Below are positions 16,401 to 23,883 of a stretch of DNA of 64,000 bases, piece after piece (the first letter of the stretch is position 1; the number at the start of each line of letters is the position of its first letter). This DNA comes from Bacteroidales bacterium (lineage in GTDB: Bacteria > Bacteroidota > Bacteroidia > Bacteroidales > F082), in the NCBI GenBank assembly GCA_017394865.1, contig JAFPWT010000009.1, forward strand, positions 186,001 through 250,000, read 5' to 3'. The position numbers and the translations under genes are program-made. The notes beneath the pieces were generated by a model that saw only the letters and a program-made list of their open reading frames with translations, ran no database searches and had not been told where the DNA came from.

Positions 16401-16587
16401 CTCGGCCACCACCGCCCTCGGCGTGCTCCCCATGATCATCACCCGTAACCCCCTGTGGATGCCCATGGGCGTGGTCATCTGCTTCGGCGTGGTGCTCTCC
16501 ATGGTCATCATCCTCTCCGTCATGCCTGTGATGTACTGGCAAATCTTCCGCTCAAGCAAGAAAAAACCCCAACCTGAAGCCGTATGA
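13465..16587 (+). CDS. RND efflux transporter, AcrB/MexB-type permease
   Basis: A 1040-residue inner-membrane proton-driven pump with the usual RND plan: helix 1 (about 17-34), a large periplasmic loop, six helices, a second loop (about 560-870) and six more helices. The proton-relay aspartates in helix 4 are present as IVDDS (Asp409, Asp410), matching the AcrB pair. Helix 10-12 motifs such as GLIGIIVRNGIVMYEY and RRMRPIFLTSATTALG are intact. It follows the adaptor by 7 nt and overlaps the TolC-type gene by 4 nt. Substrate unknown. This is the plain hydrophobic/amphiphilic class with no heavy-metal signature seen. Confidence 0.96.
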   Translation: MDKTKGNKGIIAGSINHRKIIWIIIAVVVAFGIYALVDMKKDEFPAFSSPQGIVAGVYPGANAEEVEAQLTKPLEEILFTIPEVDRQNTHSVTKEGICYIYVMLDFNVSDYHRVWTKIRQRINDAKALNFPAGVLGIAVIDDFGNTSSLLIAMESPDKTYREMHEYTENLTHRLREIPKTGNVRVMGEQTEEIAVTVDKEKLAFYGISPNTLMLQYASQGLLTTAGTMETNAFNLPLHIQNPVVSEQELEEQIIYSDAKGNTVRLRDVATVERRLAPTSKVVNFNGHNALIVSVEMRKGFNIVAYGREVEKALTEFKAQLPDSVHLYRITDQPKVVQKSVSSFLRDLVISMIVVIAVMLMLFPFRTALIASSGLPVCTAVSIGLMYLFGIELNTVTLAALIVVLGMIVDDSIINIDGYIDKLSQGMEPFEAATTSAKELFMPMFIATAAIATMFFPMTRIITGPLGEFVQLFPWTVAFSLMASLAYAMLVIPSLEILFIKPETAKPRRNAFVRVQLRFFSFLQRCYDKMEGHCFKHPYLTIALGLGSIALGVLMFLALNVQMMPNAERDCFAIEIRLPEGSSLDATTRISDSLQHMILQDQRVTSVTAFIGETAPRFHVTYAPSIPSQNLSQLIVNTTSKQATEDLLKEMDDKYSYYFSEAHVRFRQMDYQAVTTPIEIFVYGDDYTQTAPVAEKIKDYMLTLDNELRWVHSSYDEQLSSVKVTMKPEECARLGITKGILSLDLATTLNGQPLTTVWEGTRSIPVKLYSKQNYDPNDYESVQNQLIPTMIPGTGVPLRQVADISPEWHPAQLTHNNGKSNITVAADMKFWKSQTASMKKIQHYIDTEIRPSLPEGVEIAYGGLSSLNTMVIPQILESLIAAILVLLAFLVAYFKKFSLAIMTLCSSALCMFGAFFGEWLFGLDFGITSVLGVVGLIGIIVRNGIVMYEYAETLRNDEGLDAKEAAMKAGSRRMRPIFLTSATTALGVLPMIITRNPLWMPMGVVICFGVVLSMVIILSVMPVMYWQIFRSSKKKPQPEAV

Positions 16588-17933
16588 AGACACGCCTTAT
16601 CCTCATATTAGCCCTGTTTTTGAGCTTGAGCACCATGGCTCAGGAAAGTGATACGCTCCGCCGTCTCACCGTCACCGACTGCATCGATCTCGCACTACAG
16701 AATAATATCATATTGAAAAACAATCAGTTGGAGATCGAGAAAGCCCGTGCTACCAAGAAAGAGGCACAGACCGCCTATCTCCCGACGGTCACTGCACAAG
16801 CCCTTGCCTTCGACGCCTTGAATCCATTGCTCAGCTTCGGCATCGAGGATATTGATAATGCTCTGGTGCGGCAGACGCTCTATAATCTCTACGCTCAATA
16901 CGGCGCCCTTCTCGGATTGGAAAAAGAATATTCATTTGCCCAAAACGGCGTGATGCTCAACACGATGGCCATCGAACCTGTCTTCGCCGGAGGCCGCATT
17001 TACAATGGCAACCAATTGGCTAAACTCGGCATTGAAGCCTCCGAAACCCAAGCCCGCATCAAGGAAGACGAAGTGTGCCTCCAAACGGAATGCCTCTACT
17101 GGCAAATCGTCTCTCTTCAAGAGAAGATTGCCACCCTCGACATGCTCGACCAACTGCTCGATACCCTGAACAAAGACCTGACTGGCGCCATCGAGGCAGG
17201 TCTCGCCTTGCCCACCGACCAATATAAAGTCACCGTGAAGAAAAACGAGAGCCAGCTGAACCGCAAGAAATTGGAAGACGGCATCACCCTGCTAAAGATG
17301 GCACTGGGACAGTATATCGGCATCGAATGGCAGACCCTGTCGCTCACCGATACCTTGGGAATAGAAGCCGACCCCGTCACCTATTTCCAAGAAGCTTCCA
17401 CTGCCGTGGCAAAACGCAACGAGTCGCATCTGCTCGACCTCTCGCTGAAAGCTGAGAGACTGAAAAAGAAGATGACCCTCGGCGAAGCACTGCCTTCATT
17501 AATAGTAGGAGGGAGTGTCAACTACCACACCGTGCTAGAGAACGCGAAGCCCAACGCCATGGTCTTCGCCGTCCTGCAAGTGCCCATCACCGACTGGCAT
17601 AAAACCTCCTATAAGCTGAAAAAACATGACCTCGACACAAAGATTGCCGAAAACAACCGACAGAATTTCACCGAGATGATGGAGATGCAAACCAACCAAG
17701 CCTGGTTCAACCTCCAACAAAGTTGGCTGCGCATCAGCATGGCGCAAACCTCGCTCAGCGACGCCGAAGCCAATCTCAAGATAACACAAGACTATTACGA
17801 AGCCGGACTAGTGACACTCAGCGATCTGTTAGAAGCACAAACCATGCTCAAAAACAGCCGCGACGAACTCAGCGACAGCCGTATCGAGTATCGTCTTAAT
17901 TTAGTAAAATACAAACAGTTAACCCAATTTTGA
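16584..17933 (+). CDS. TolC-family outer-membrane efflux protein
   Basis: A 449-residue outer-membrane channel with a signal peptide (MKTRLILILALFLSLSTMAQ) and two tandem OEP halves made of long amphipathic helices (for example LQLEIEKARATKKEAQTA-like and ISMAQTSLSDAEANLKITQD segments). The C-terminal half has YYEAGLVTLSDLLEAQ, a TolC-family hallmark. It completes the tripartite efflux operon and overlaps the pump stop by 4 nt. Its 3' end overlaps the convergent gltX 3' end by 15 nt. Confidence 0.94.
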   Translation: MKTRLILILALFLSLSTMAQESDTLRRLTVTDCIDLALQNNIILKNNQLEIEKARATKKEAQTAYLPTVTAQALAFDALNPLLSFGIEDIDNALVRQTLYNLYAQYGALLGLEKEYSFAQNGVMLNTMAIEPVFAGGRIYNGNQLAKLGIEASETQARIKEDEVCLQTECLYWQIVSLQEKIATLDMLDQLLDTLNKDLTGAIEAGLALPTDQYKVTVKKNESQLNRKKLEDGITLLKMALGQYIGIEWQTLSLTDTLGIEADPVTYFQEASTAVAKRNESHLLDLSLKAERLKKKMTLGEALPSLIVGGSVNYHTVLENAKPNAMVFAVLQVPITDWHKTSYKLKKHDLDTKIAENNRQNFTEMMEMQTNQAWFNLQQSWLRISMAQTSLSDAEANLKITQDYYEAGLVTLSDLLEAQTMLKNSRDELSDSRIEYRLNLVKYKQLTQF

Positions 17934-19385
17934 TTGGACAAACTCCAATCCAGCCTGGAGGCGCTTCAGGGTCTCCTCCTTGCCTATCAGATACATGATA
18001 TCAGTGGAACCTCCTGGAGTAGCCAGCAGACCCGACATAGCGATGCGCGAAGGCCACATCAGCGGACCGTACTTAATATTGTTGTCGGCCGCCACCTTGG
18101 CAAACGCCTCGCTCAACGTCTCTTCATCCCATTTCTCGATTTGATTCACAGCATCGATGGTGATCTTCAAGATATCCACAGAAGACTCCAGCGTGGATTT
18201 GTTTTTCTTGTTGATGTAAAGATCCACTTCATAGGGGGCCACCTCGTACAAAAACTGAAGCTTCGACGGAATCTCCGAGAATTTGTTGATACGCGGCTGC
18301 ATCAGCGTGGCCAGCTTGTTCCATTTCTCTTCGAGGAAAGTGCCTTTCACACCGGAATACTCAAAGGCCATCTTCGAGAACTGCTCGAACGACATGGCCT
18401 GGATGTGCTGCGCATTGACCCAGTCGAGTTTCTGATAGTCGAACACGGCAGGACTCTTGTGAAGACCCGCCACTGAAAACACCTCGCAGAGTTCATCCAT
18501 AGTGAAGATCTCGCGCTCGTTCTTTGGCGACCAACCTAGAAGAGCAATATAATTAATGATAGCCTCTGGCAGATAACCTTCTTCCACCAGCGCCTGGAAA
18601 CTCACTGCACCGTGGCGTTTCGAGAGCTTGCTCACCGTGCCGTCAGGATTCTTACCATTGATTAAAGGCAGGTGGATATAGCAAGGCACTTCCCAGCCAA
18701 AAGCCTGATAGAGAAGGATGTATTTGGGGTTGGAAGAAAGATATTCGCTACCGCGGATGATGTGAGTGATACCCATCAGGTAGTCGTCGACCACATTGGC
18801 GAAGTTGTAAGTCGGCATGCCATCGCTCTTCAGCAGAATTTGGTCATCAAGGGTTTCATTCTCAACGGTAATCTCACCGTAAACCAAGTCGTTGAAGGTA
18901 GTAGTACCTTCATGCGGCACCTTTTGGCGGATCACATAAGGTTTGCCCTCGGCCAAGTTCTTTTGCACTTCTTCGGCACTCAAGTTACGGCAGTGGCAGG
19001 TACTCTCAAAGGGATTCTCCTTAGGCTCTTCGTCCTCTCCAGTATCCTCTTCGGTCTTGGCGCAGAAGCAGTAATAGGCAGCACCCTTTTCAATAAGCTT
19101 CATGGCATATTCCTTATAGATAGCCTTGCGCTCGCTCTGCACATACGGACCGTAGTCACCACCCACATCTGGACCTTCGTCGTGATGGATGTTAGCCGTT
19201 TCCAACGTCTCGTAAATCACACGTGTGGCATCTTCCACATAACGTTTTTGGTCGGTGTCCTCAATGCGAAGCACGAATTTTCCATTTTGTGATCTGGCAA
19301 AGAGATAGGCATACAATGCGGTTCTGAGGTTGCCGATGTGCATATAGCCCGTGGGGCTTGGAGCAAAGCGAGTTCTGACGGTCAT
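17919..19385 (-). CDS. gltX: Glutamyl-tRNA synthetase
   Basis: A 488-residue class I synthetase charging tRNA-Glu. The HIGH motif is in FAPSPTGYMHIGNLRTA (about 7-23) and the KMSKS equivalent is KLSKRHG (about 252-258). A zinc-binding-like insert with CFC and CHC pairs lies at about 106-133. The C-terminal anticodon-binding helices end in EFVQSKLG. Its promoter overlaps the stop codon of the upstream symporter gene, so it is a separate transcription unit. The 5' leader contains an AT-rich filler repeat. Confidence 0.97.
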   Translation of the reverse strand: MTVRTRFAPSPTGYMHIGNLRTALYAYLFARSQNGKFVLRIEDTDQKRYVEDATRVIYETLETANIHHDEGPDVGGDYGPYVQSERKAIYKEYAMKLIEKGAAYYCFCAKTEEDTGEDEEPKENPFESTCHCRNLSAEEVQKNLAEGKPYVIRQKVPHEGTTTFNDLVYGEITVENETLDDQILLKSDGMPTYNFANVVDDYLMGITHIIRGSEYLSSNPKYILLYQAFGWEVPCYIHLPLINGKNPDGTVSKLSKRHGAVSFQALVEEGYLPEAIINYIALLGWSPKNEREIFTMDELCEVFSVAGLHKSPAVFDYQKLDWVNAQHIQAMSFEQFSKMAFEYSGVKGTFLEEKWNKLATLMQPRINKFSEIPSKLQFLYEVAPYEVDLYINKKNKSTLESSVDILKITIDAVNQIEKWDEETLSEAFAKVAADNNIKYGPLMWPSRIAMSGLLATPGGSTDIMYLIGKEETLKRLQAGLEFVQSKLG

Positions 19386-19387
19386 AG

Positions 19388-19412
19388 GAGAGTTAAAAAT
19401 TTAGAATTAAAA
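19388..19412. repeat. AT-rich filler repeat in the gltX leader
   Basis: GAGTTAAAAATTTAGAATTA-type sequence, of the same word family as the segments near 4799, 40511 and 49565. It lies between the promoter and the start of gltX. Confidence 0.5.
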
Positions 19413-19425
19413 GTTTTTGAAGCGG

Positions 19426-19433
19426 CAAAGTTA
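19426..19433 (-). promoter_or_regulatory. -7 promoter element of gltX
   Basis: TAACTTTG on the minus strand. It overlaps the stop codon (19431-19433) of the symporter gene. Confidence 0.65.
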
Positions 19434-20927
19434 GGAATTTTTCTTCCAGAAATCCGCATTTTTGATTTTCAATTCATCAGGATCGAATTTTGGTTCCTTT
19501 CCTGCCTTTTTCTGTCTCTCATAAGATCGCAGTGCCCTAAAGGGAATCATCGAGAGCAGCAGTATGGCGATGATGTTGATCCACGCCATGGTGCCCACCC
19601 CAATATCGCCCAACGACCATATCAGACTGGCTTTTTTTAAGGAACCGTAAAAAACCGAGCCAATCAGCACGATACGCAGTATCCAAATGCACACCCGCTC
19701 CTTGCGGCTTTTGCCGAAGAGATACACTAGATTGGTCTCAGCGTAGTAATAATAAGCCATAATGGTAGTGAATGCGAAGAAGAACAATGCGATGGAGACG
19801 ATCAGTCCACCGACCTTGCCACCCAGCAACGTGCTGATGGCAGCTGAGGTGTACGATACATCCGGTTCGCCCAGCTGGGCTACTGTTGAGGTATAGAGCA
19901 TGCTGCCATCGGCGCCGAACACATTGTAGGTCTTGCAGGCAAGGATCATCACGGCGGTGGCGGTACACACCAGCAGGGTGTCAACATATACTGAGAAAGC
20001 TTGTACCATGCCTTGCTTCACCGGATGCGACACTTTGGCGGCAGCGGCCACAATGGGAGCTGTGCCTTGTCCCGCCTCATTCGAATAAATGCCTCTCTTC
20101 ACACCCCAAGCGATGGTGCTACCCAAGATGCCGCCGAAGATCTCATTCATGCCGAAAGCGCTACGGATCATGTCACCGAATACCGCTGGCACTTCCGAAG
20201 CATGAACAACCAAGATAATGATGGAGAGCAGGATATAAAGAATGGCCATGAAAGGTGCCACGATCTGTGCCACGTTGGCGATACGTTTCACACCACCGAT
20301 GATCACAAAACCGATCAGCAAGGCCACACCCAGGCCGATCCACGCAGGATTAATTTCAAGGGTGTTGGCAAACGAGATGGCGATGCCGTTGGACTGTACC
20401 GGAGGCAGAAACACGCCACAGGCCACCACGGCACAAATGGCGAAGATGACCGCCAGCCATCTGGCTCTTAGGCCTTTCTCGATATAATAAGCTGGACCAC
20501 CACGGTATTCTCCTTTGTGGTTCTCCTTGAAGATCTGCGCCAGGGTGGCCTCGGCGAATGCCGAGCCGGCGCCAAGGAAGGCGATGATCCACATCCACAC
20601 GATGGCGCCGGGACCGCCATAACCGATGGCGGTGGCCACCCCCACAATATTACCCGTGCCCACACGACCCGAAAGGGCCATGGCAAAAGCTTGAAACGAA
20701 GTGATGCCTGTCCTCTGACTTTTATCGGTCGAAAACAAAAGGCGCGCCATCTCACCGATCCGGCGCACCTGCACGAAACGCGTGCCAAACGAGAAATAGA
20801 GTCCCGCAGCAAGGCACAACACCACCAGCGCAGGGCTCCACACCCAACCGTTTACAGTTTCAATGATCTTTTCAAGGACGGAACTCCAATCCAATCCAGT
20901 AATATAATCAACAGCCTTTTCTATCAT
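19431..20927 (-). CDS. Sodium:alanine symporter family (AGCS) transporter
   Basis: A 498-residue inner-membrane protein with about eleven helices in the AGCS family. Family motifs are seen: GRVGTGNIVGVATAIGYGGPG (about 90-110), GSAFAEATLAQ, GVKRGIYSNEAGQGTAPI (about 273-290) and the conserved YYYAETN. The family imports alanine or glycine with Na+, which fits a cell that makes a sodium gradient with Na+-NQR. The C-terminus is a short basic/charged tail (KAGKEPKFDPDELK). Downstream gltX has its own promoter. Confidence 0.95.
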   Translation of the reverse strand: MIEKAVDYITGLDWSSVLEKIIETVNGWVWSPALVVLCLAAGLYFSFGTRFVQVRRIGEMARLLFSTDKSQRTGITSFQAFAMALSGRVGTGNIVGVATAIGYGGPGAIVWMWIIAFLGAGSAFAEATLAQIFKENHKGEYRGGPAYYIEKGLRARWLAVIFAICAVVACGVFLPPVQSNGIAISFANTLEINPAWIGLGVALLIGFVIIGGVKRIANVAQIVAPFMAILYILLSIIILVVHASEVPAVFGDMIRSAFGMNEIFGGILGSTIAWGVKRGIYSNEAGQGTAPIVAAAAKVSHPVKQGMVQAFSVYVDTLLVCTATAVMILACKTYNVFGADGSMLYTSTVAQLGEPDVSYTSAAISTLLGGKVGGLIVSIALFFFAFTTIMAYYYYAETNLVYLFGKSRKERVCIWILRIVLIGSVFYGSLKKASLIWSLGDIGVGTMAWINIIAILLLSMIPFRALRSYERQKKAGKEPKFDPDELKIKNADFWKKNS

Positions 20928-20960
20928 AAAAAAGAAATGGTGCTAACACCTAAAAATTAT

Positions 20961-20988
20961 GTAGAGACGCACCGCGGTGCGTCTCTAC
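20961..20988. terminator. 28-bp perfect palindrome, probable terminator and REP-like element
   Basis: The left arm GTAGAGACGCACCG is followed by its exact complement, giving a loop-less 14-bp palindrome. On the minus strand it is followed after a few bases by TTTTT, so it can terminate the Ser-rich protein gene that ends at 21009. Similar palindromes are common dispersed repeats in several bacterial phyla, so it may also be a mobile palindromic unit. Confidence 0.65.
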
Positions 20989-21008
20989 AGGGGTTGGGTT
21001 ATGCTTGT

Positions 21009-22175
21009 TTAGCGTCTTCCGCTCGATGAGCCTGACCGGCTGCTGGAGCTGCTGCTTGATGAGCGGCTGGAGGAGCTGCTTGAGCTGGTACCGCTTCTGT
21101 CACTAGAGCTGCTTCTGCTGCTTGAAGTGCTGCTGCTACTTCTGTTGCTGGAGGAGCTGCTGCTGCCTGAGCGGTTGCTGCTGGAGCCTGAGCTGGGGCG
21201 GCTCACCGTGCCGGAGTTGCTTGAGCTGCTCGAGCTGCTGCCGCTGGGACGACTCACGTTGCTACCATTGTTGGTGGTGGTGCCTGTGCGGCCGCTGGAG
21301 CTGCTGGAGCTTGAGCTGTTGCTGCTCGGACGAACCGTGCTGCTGGAGCCTGAGGTGCTGCCACTGTTACCAGAGGTGCTCGGGCGAGTGGTGGCGCCAT
21401 TGTTACCAGAGGTGTTGGTGCTCGGGCGGGTGGTGGCGCCGCTGTTGCCACTGTTGTTCGTGGTCGTTGAGGCGCGTGAGCTCATACTGCCGGAGGTGTT
21501 GCCACCGTTGGGGCGGATCACTGTGGCTTCTGAGGGCTTGTTGTAGCCAGGCGTCTCATGTGCCGGAGTGTAGTTGGCCGGATAGCCACCGTTGTTGTGG
21601 TGGTAGGCATAGGTGTGGTGGTGTGGATCCATCGGGGGCATGTGGTGATGCGGTCCTCCTGGAGGCGGCATCGGCGGACGGTAGCCGTCGTAGTAGTAGC
21701 GGTAGTCACCGGGACGGTGGTAGTGGCGCGGACGAGGCGGCACGTGGATGACCACCCAAGGCTCGGTGTGACGACCGTACCAGCAGAAGCGTACCGGCTC
21801 GAAGTATTCGAACATGGTGAAGCTGAACAGCTCATCGTAGAGTTCGTAGTATGGCATCACCGTGTAGACCCATGAAGGATTCGGACGGTAGGCCGGGATG
21901 GTGACCGCGACCCTTCTGATGCAGCCAGGACGCACTTTCATGTATTCCGAGCCGTAACAGTAACCATTGTCGGGATCAAGGTAGATATAGAGATTGCCAC
22001 GATAGGTGTAGTCTCCGATATTTTGCACATCATAGTAGACAGTAACCGAATTGGCGTTGTAGGTCAGCACGGGCTGTGAGACCAAGACCAATTCTGGCGG
22101 ATAGCCGTTCGCTGCTTTGGCGATGATCATCCCCATCACTAACAGGGAAGTCATTAAGAATTTCTTGGTTTTCAT
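21009..22175 (-). CDS. Exported protein with His/Pro-rich linker and long Ser-rich tail
   Basis: A 388-residue protein with a signal peptide (MKTKKFLMTSLLVMGMIIAKA), a beta-rich domain (about 24-140: VLTYNANSVTVYYDVQNIGD, then LYIYLDPDNGYCYG) that resembles a CARDB/adhesion-type Ig fold, a His/Tyr/Pro-rich region (about 145-215) and a C-terminal tail of about 160 residues that is almost only Ser, Gly, Thr, Asn and Arg, ending SSGRR. There is no type IX sorting domain. The tail may be an extended, glycosylated or surface-exposed linker, which is inference. It is encoded by AGC/AGT-rich repeats, so length variation between strains is likely. Confidence 0.8.
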   Translation of the reverse strand: MKTKKFLMTSLLVMGMIIAKAANGYPPELVLVSQPVLTYNANSVTVYYDVQNIGDYTYRGNLYIYLDPDNGYCYGSEYMKVRPGCIRRVAVTIPAYRPNPSWVYTVMPYYELYDELFSFTMFEYFEPVRFCWYGRHTEPWVVIHVPPRPRHYHRPGDYRYYYDGYRPPMPPPGGPHHHMPPMDPHHHTYAYHHNNGGYPANYTPAHETPGYNKPSEATVIRPNGGNTSGSMSSRASTTTNNSGNSGATTRPSTNTSGNNGATTRPSTSGNSGSTSGSSSTVRPSSNSSSSSSSSGRTGTTTNNGSNVSRPSGSSSSSSSNSGTVSRPSSGSSSNRSGSSSSSSNRSSSSTSSSRSSSSDRSGTSSSSSSSRSSSSSSSSRSGSSSGRR

Positions 22176-22238
22176 GATGCTTCGTTTTTAAGGGTTAAAC
22201 GTTCTTTATATACTGACTTGCAAATACTATTCCAAAAA

Positions 22239-23666
22239 TCATTTCCGCTCACTGATGCGCGAAACACCGGCATAATCAACATGCGGATGACGCTGAAGAT
22301 ACTGGGTCAGCGCTTCATTCGACGACATCACCTCCGACATGCCTGGATCTTCGTGTTCGAAAGGAAAAGCAGAGATCATGTAGTTGTTCATCGCCACCTT
22401 GTACTTCTTGTCCATCTCCAATGGCTTCCCGTTGTCCAACGTCACTTCAAAATCTGTTTTGTTTCCTTCTCCGTCGACTACATAAGAGTAGGTGCAGCCT
22501 GAGCACAAGTTCAATCCATGGTCAGTGCTGTTTGACGCATCAATGAAGTCGACCACTTCCTTTCCTGTCATCATCAGGCTGACTACACCGTTGTCGAAAG
22601 GATCAAGGGTGAAGAGGTCACCCAGCGTGATTGGGCCGGCAGGCAATGACTGAATCCTGACGCCGCCGTGATTTTGGAACGCCATGTCGGCACCTGCAGC
22701 CTCACGGTAAGCATCCGCCATCAGGTCGCCCAGACACTCCCTGCAGTCCTTGATCTCGGTATCGTTTTCTCCCAACGCCTGCTGGAAAACTTCATTGTCG
22801 TTGAATTTATCCACCATGGCTTGGATGGCATCATTACGCAAAGTGCGATTCTCAATGGGAATGACGACACTTTCCTTTTTGACGATACGACCGTCACTGA
22901 GTGTGAAGGTGCTGAATGTCAGATATTTGATTTTATTCATCGCCTGAGTAATCAGCACGTCGTTGACGAAGAAGAGGCTGTCAACGAGGGTATGCGAGTG
23001 GCCGCCGAAGATGGCATCGAACTGCGGGTACTGCTTGGCCAGCTCCACATCTTCCTCGAAGCCGCAATGCGAGAGGAGGAAGAGCACGTCGCACGAGTCC
23101 CGAAGACCGATGTAGTCGGGAAGCACCTCGGGAACCAGCTTGAAATGGCTACCACCGGCATTTTTCGGGTGGAAGGCCGGGATGCCGCCCTCTTCGATTG
23201 CGATGCCACCAATGACGCCGATCTTCAGACCATTGCGTTCCAGCACCACATAAGGCTTGACAGGAATATTTAAGCTATCCTCGAATTTGACGTTGGCGCA
23301 GATGAAAGGAAAATTGGCCCATTCCACCATCTGGCGCAGGTTCCCTGGACCGTCGTCCCACTCGTGGTTACCCAACTCGCAGAGGTCGAAGCCCGTGGCG
23401 TTCATCAGCTCAATCATCGGGCGTGAAGGTTCGCCATAGCGGTCATTGAAGGGGTTACCCGAGCGGTTGTCGCCTGCCGAGAAGAGCAGCATGTCAGGAT
23501 GTGCAGCACGAAGGCTGTCGAGCACATAAGCCAGCTTGGGGAAGTTGTTGATATTTGCGTGCATGTCGTTGATGGAGGCCACATAAAGCTTGGTCTCCTT
23601 GGGTTGGCAGCTCGCCAAGCCGAGCACGACGGCCAGTGCGATCAATGGGAAGGCGACTTTTCTCAT
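22239..23666 (-). CDS. 5'-nucleotidase/UshA-type metallophosphatase lipoprotein
   Basis: A 475-residue lipoprotein (LGLASC, Cys20). The N-terminal calcineurin-like phosphoesterase has metal-site motifs INDMHAN (about 32-38), SAGDNRSGN (about 63-71), ELGNHEWDDG (about 96-105) and FGGHSHTLVD (about 220-229). The C-terminal 5'-nucleotidase domain (about 290-465) has FQNHGGVRI and FDNGVVSLMMTG. It probably releases phosphate from nucleotides or nucleotide sugars outside the inner membrane. It overlaps the upstream 64-residue gene by 4 nt (ATGA), so the two are translationally coupled. Confidence 0.92.
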   Translation of the reverse strand: MRKVAFPLIALAVVLGLASCQPKETKLYVASINDMHANINNFPKLAYVLDSLRAAHPDMLLFSAGDNRSGNPFNDRYGEPSRPMIELMNATGFDLCELGNHEWDDGPGNLRQMVEWANFPFICANVKFEDSLNIPVKPYVVLERNGLKIGVIGGIAIEEGGIPAFHPKNAGGSHFKLVPEVLPDYIGLRDSCDVLFLLSHCGFEEDVELAKQYPQFDAIFGGHSHTLVDSLFFVNDVLITQAMNKIKYLTFSTFTLSDGRIVKKESVVIPIENRTLRNDAIQAMVDKFNDNEVFQQALGENDTEIKDCRECLGDLMADAYREAAGADMAFQNHGGVRIQSLPAGPITLGDLFTLDPFDNGVVSLMMTGKEVVDFIDASNSTDHGLNLCSGCTYSYVVDGEGNKTDFEVTLDNGKPLEMDKKYKVAMNNYMISAFPFEHEDPGMSEVMSSNEALTQYLQRHPHVDYAGVSRISERK

Positions 23667-23857
23667 AGCTTGATGTAGATTTTTGAGTTTGAGCGGATGG
23701 CACCATCCATGGCAATGCGGTTGCCATAGGCATCGCGCACTTCCTTGACTTCGGTTTTAATAGGGATGTTGTTGTCTCTGAAATAAGCCCAAACGGCTGA
23801 TTTTACTTTAGCTCCGTAATAAGTTTTCACGGGCGTGTCGTTGACGTATACGATCAT
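23663..23857 (-). CDS. Small (64-residue) protein coupled to the 5'-nucleotidase, function unknown
   Basis: A short protein, MIVYVNDTPVKTYYGAKV at the start and IRSNSKIYIKL at the end, with no signal peptide and no cysteine. The strand-turn-strand start, a central helix (VKSAVWAYFRDN) and a final strand after a DG turn (AMDGAIRSNSKIYI) resemble a beta-grasp fold of the ThiS/MoaD/ferredoxin type, but it lacks the C-terminal GG of sulfur carriers and the cysteines of ferredoxins. Its stop overlaps the 5'-nucleotidase start, arguing that it is a real gene. I cannot name a function. Confidence 0.72.
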   Translation of the reverse strand: MIVYVNDTPVKTYYGAKVKSAVWAYFRDNNIPIKTEVKEVRDAYGNRIAMDGAIRSNSKIYIKL

Positions 23858-23883
23858 AGTTGTTTTGTTTTTGAGATTTCATT

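Noticed and set aside
20001..20487. Plus-strand frames of 81-156 residues opposite the AGCS symporter
   Set aside because: Shadows of a conserved transporter gene; His/Asp-rich composition is an artefact of complementing codons.
21122..21751. Cys/Ser-rich and Leu-rich frames opposite the Ser-rich gene
   Set aside because: Mirror of AGC/AGT repeats on the other strand; no signal peptide or ribosome site.
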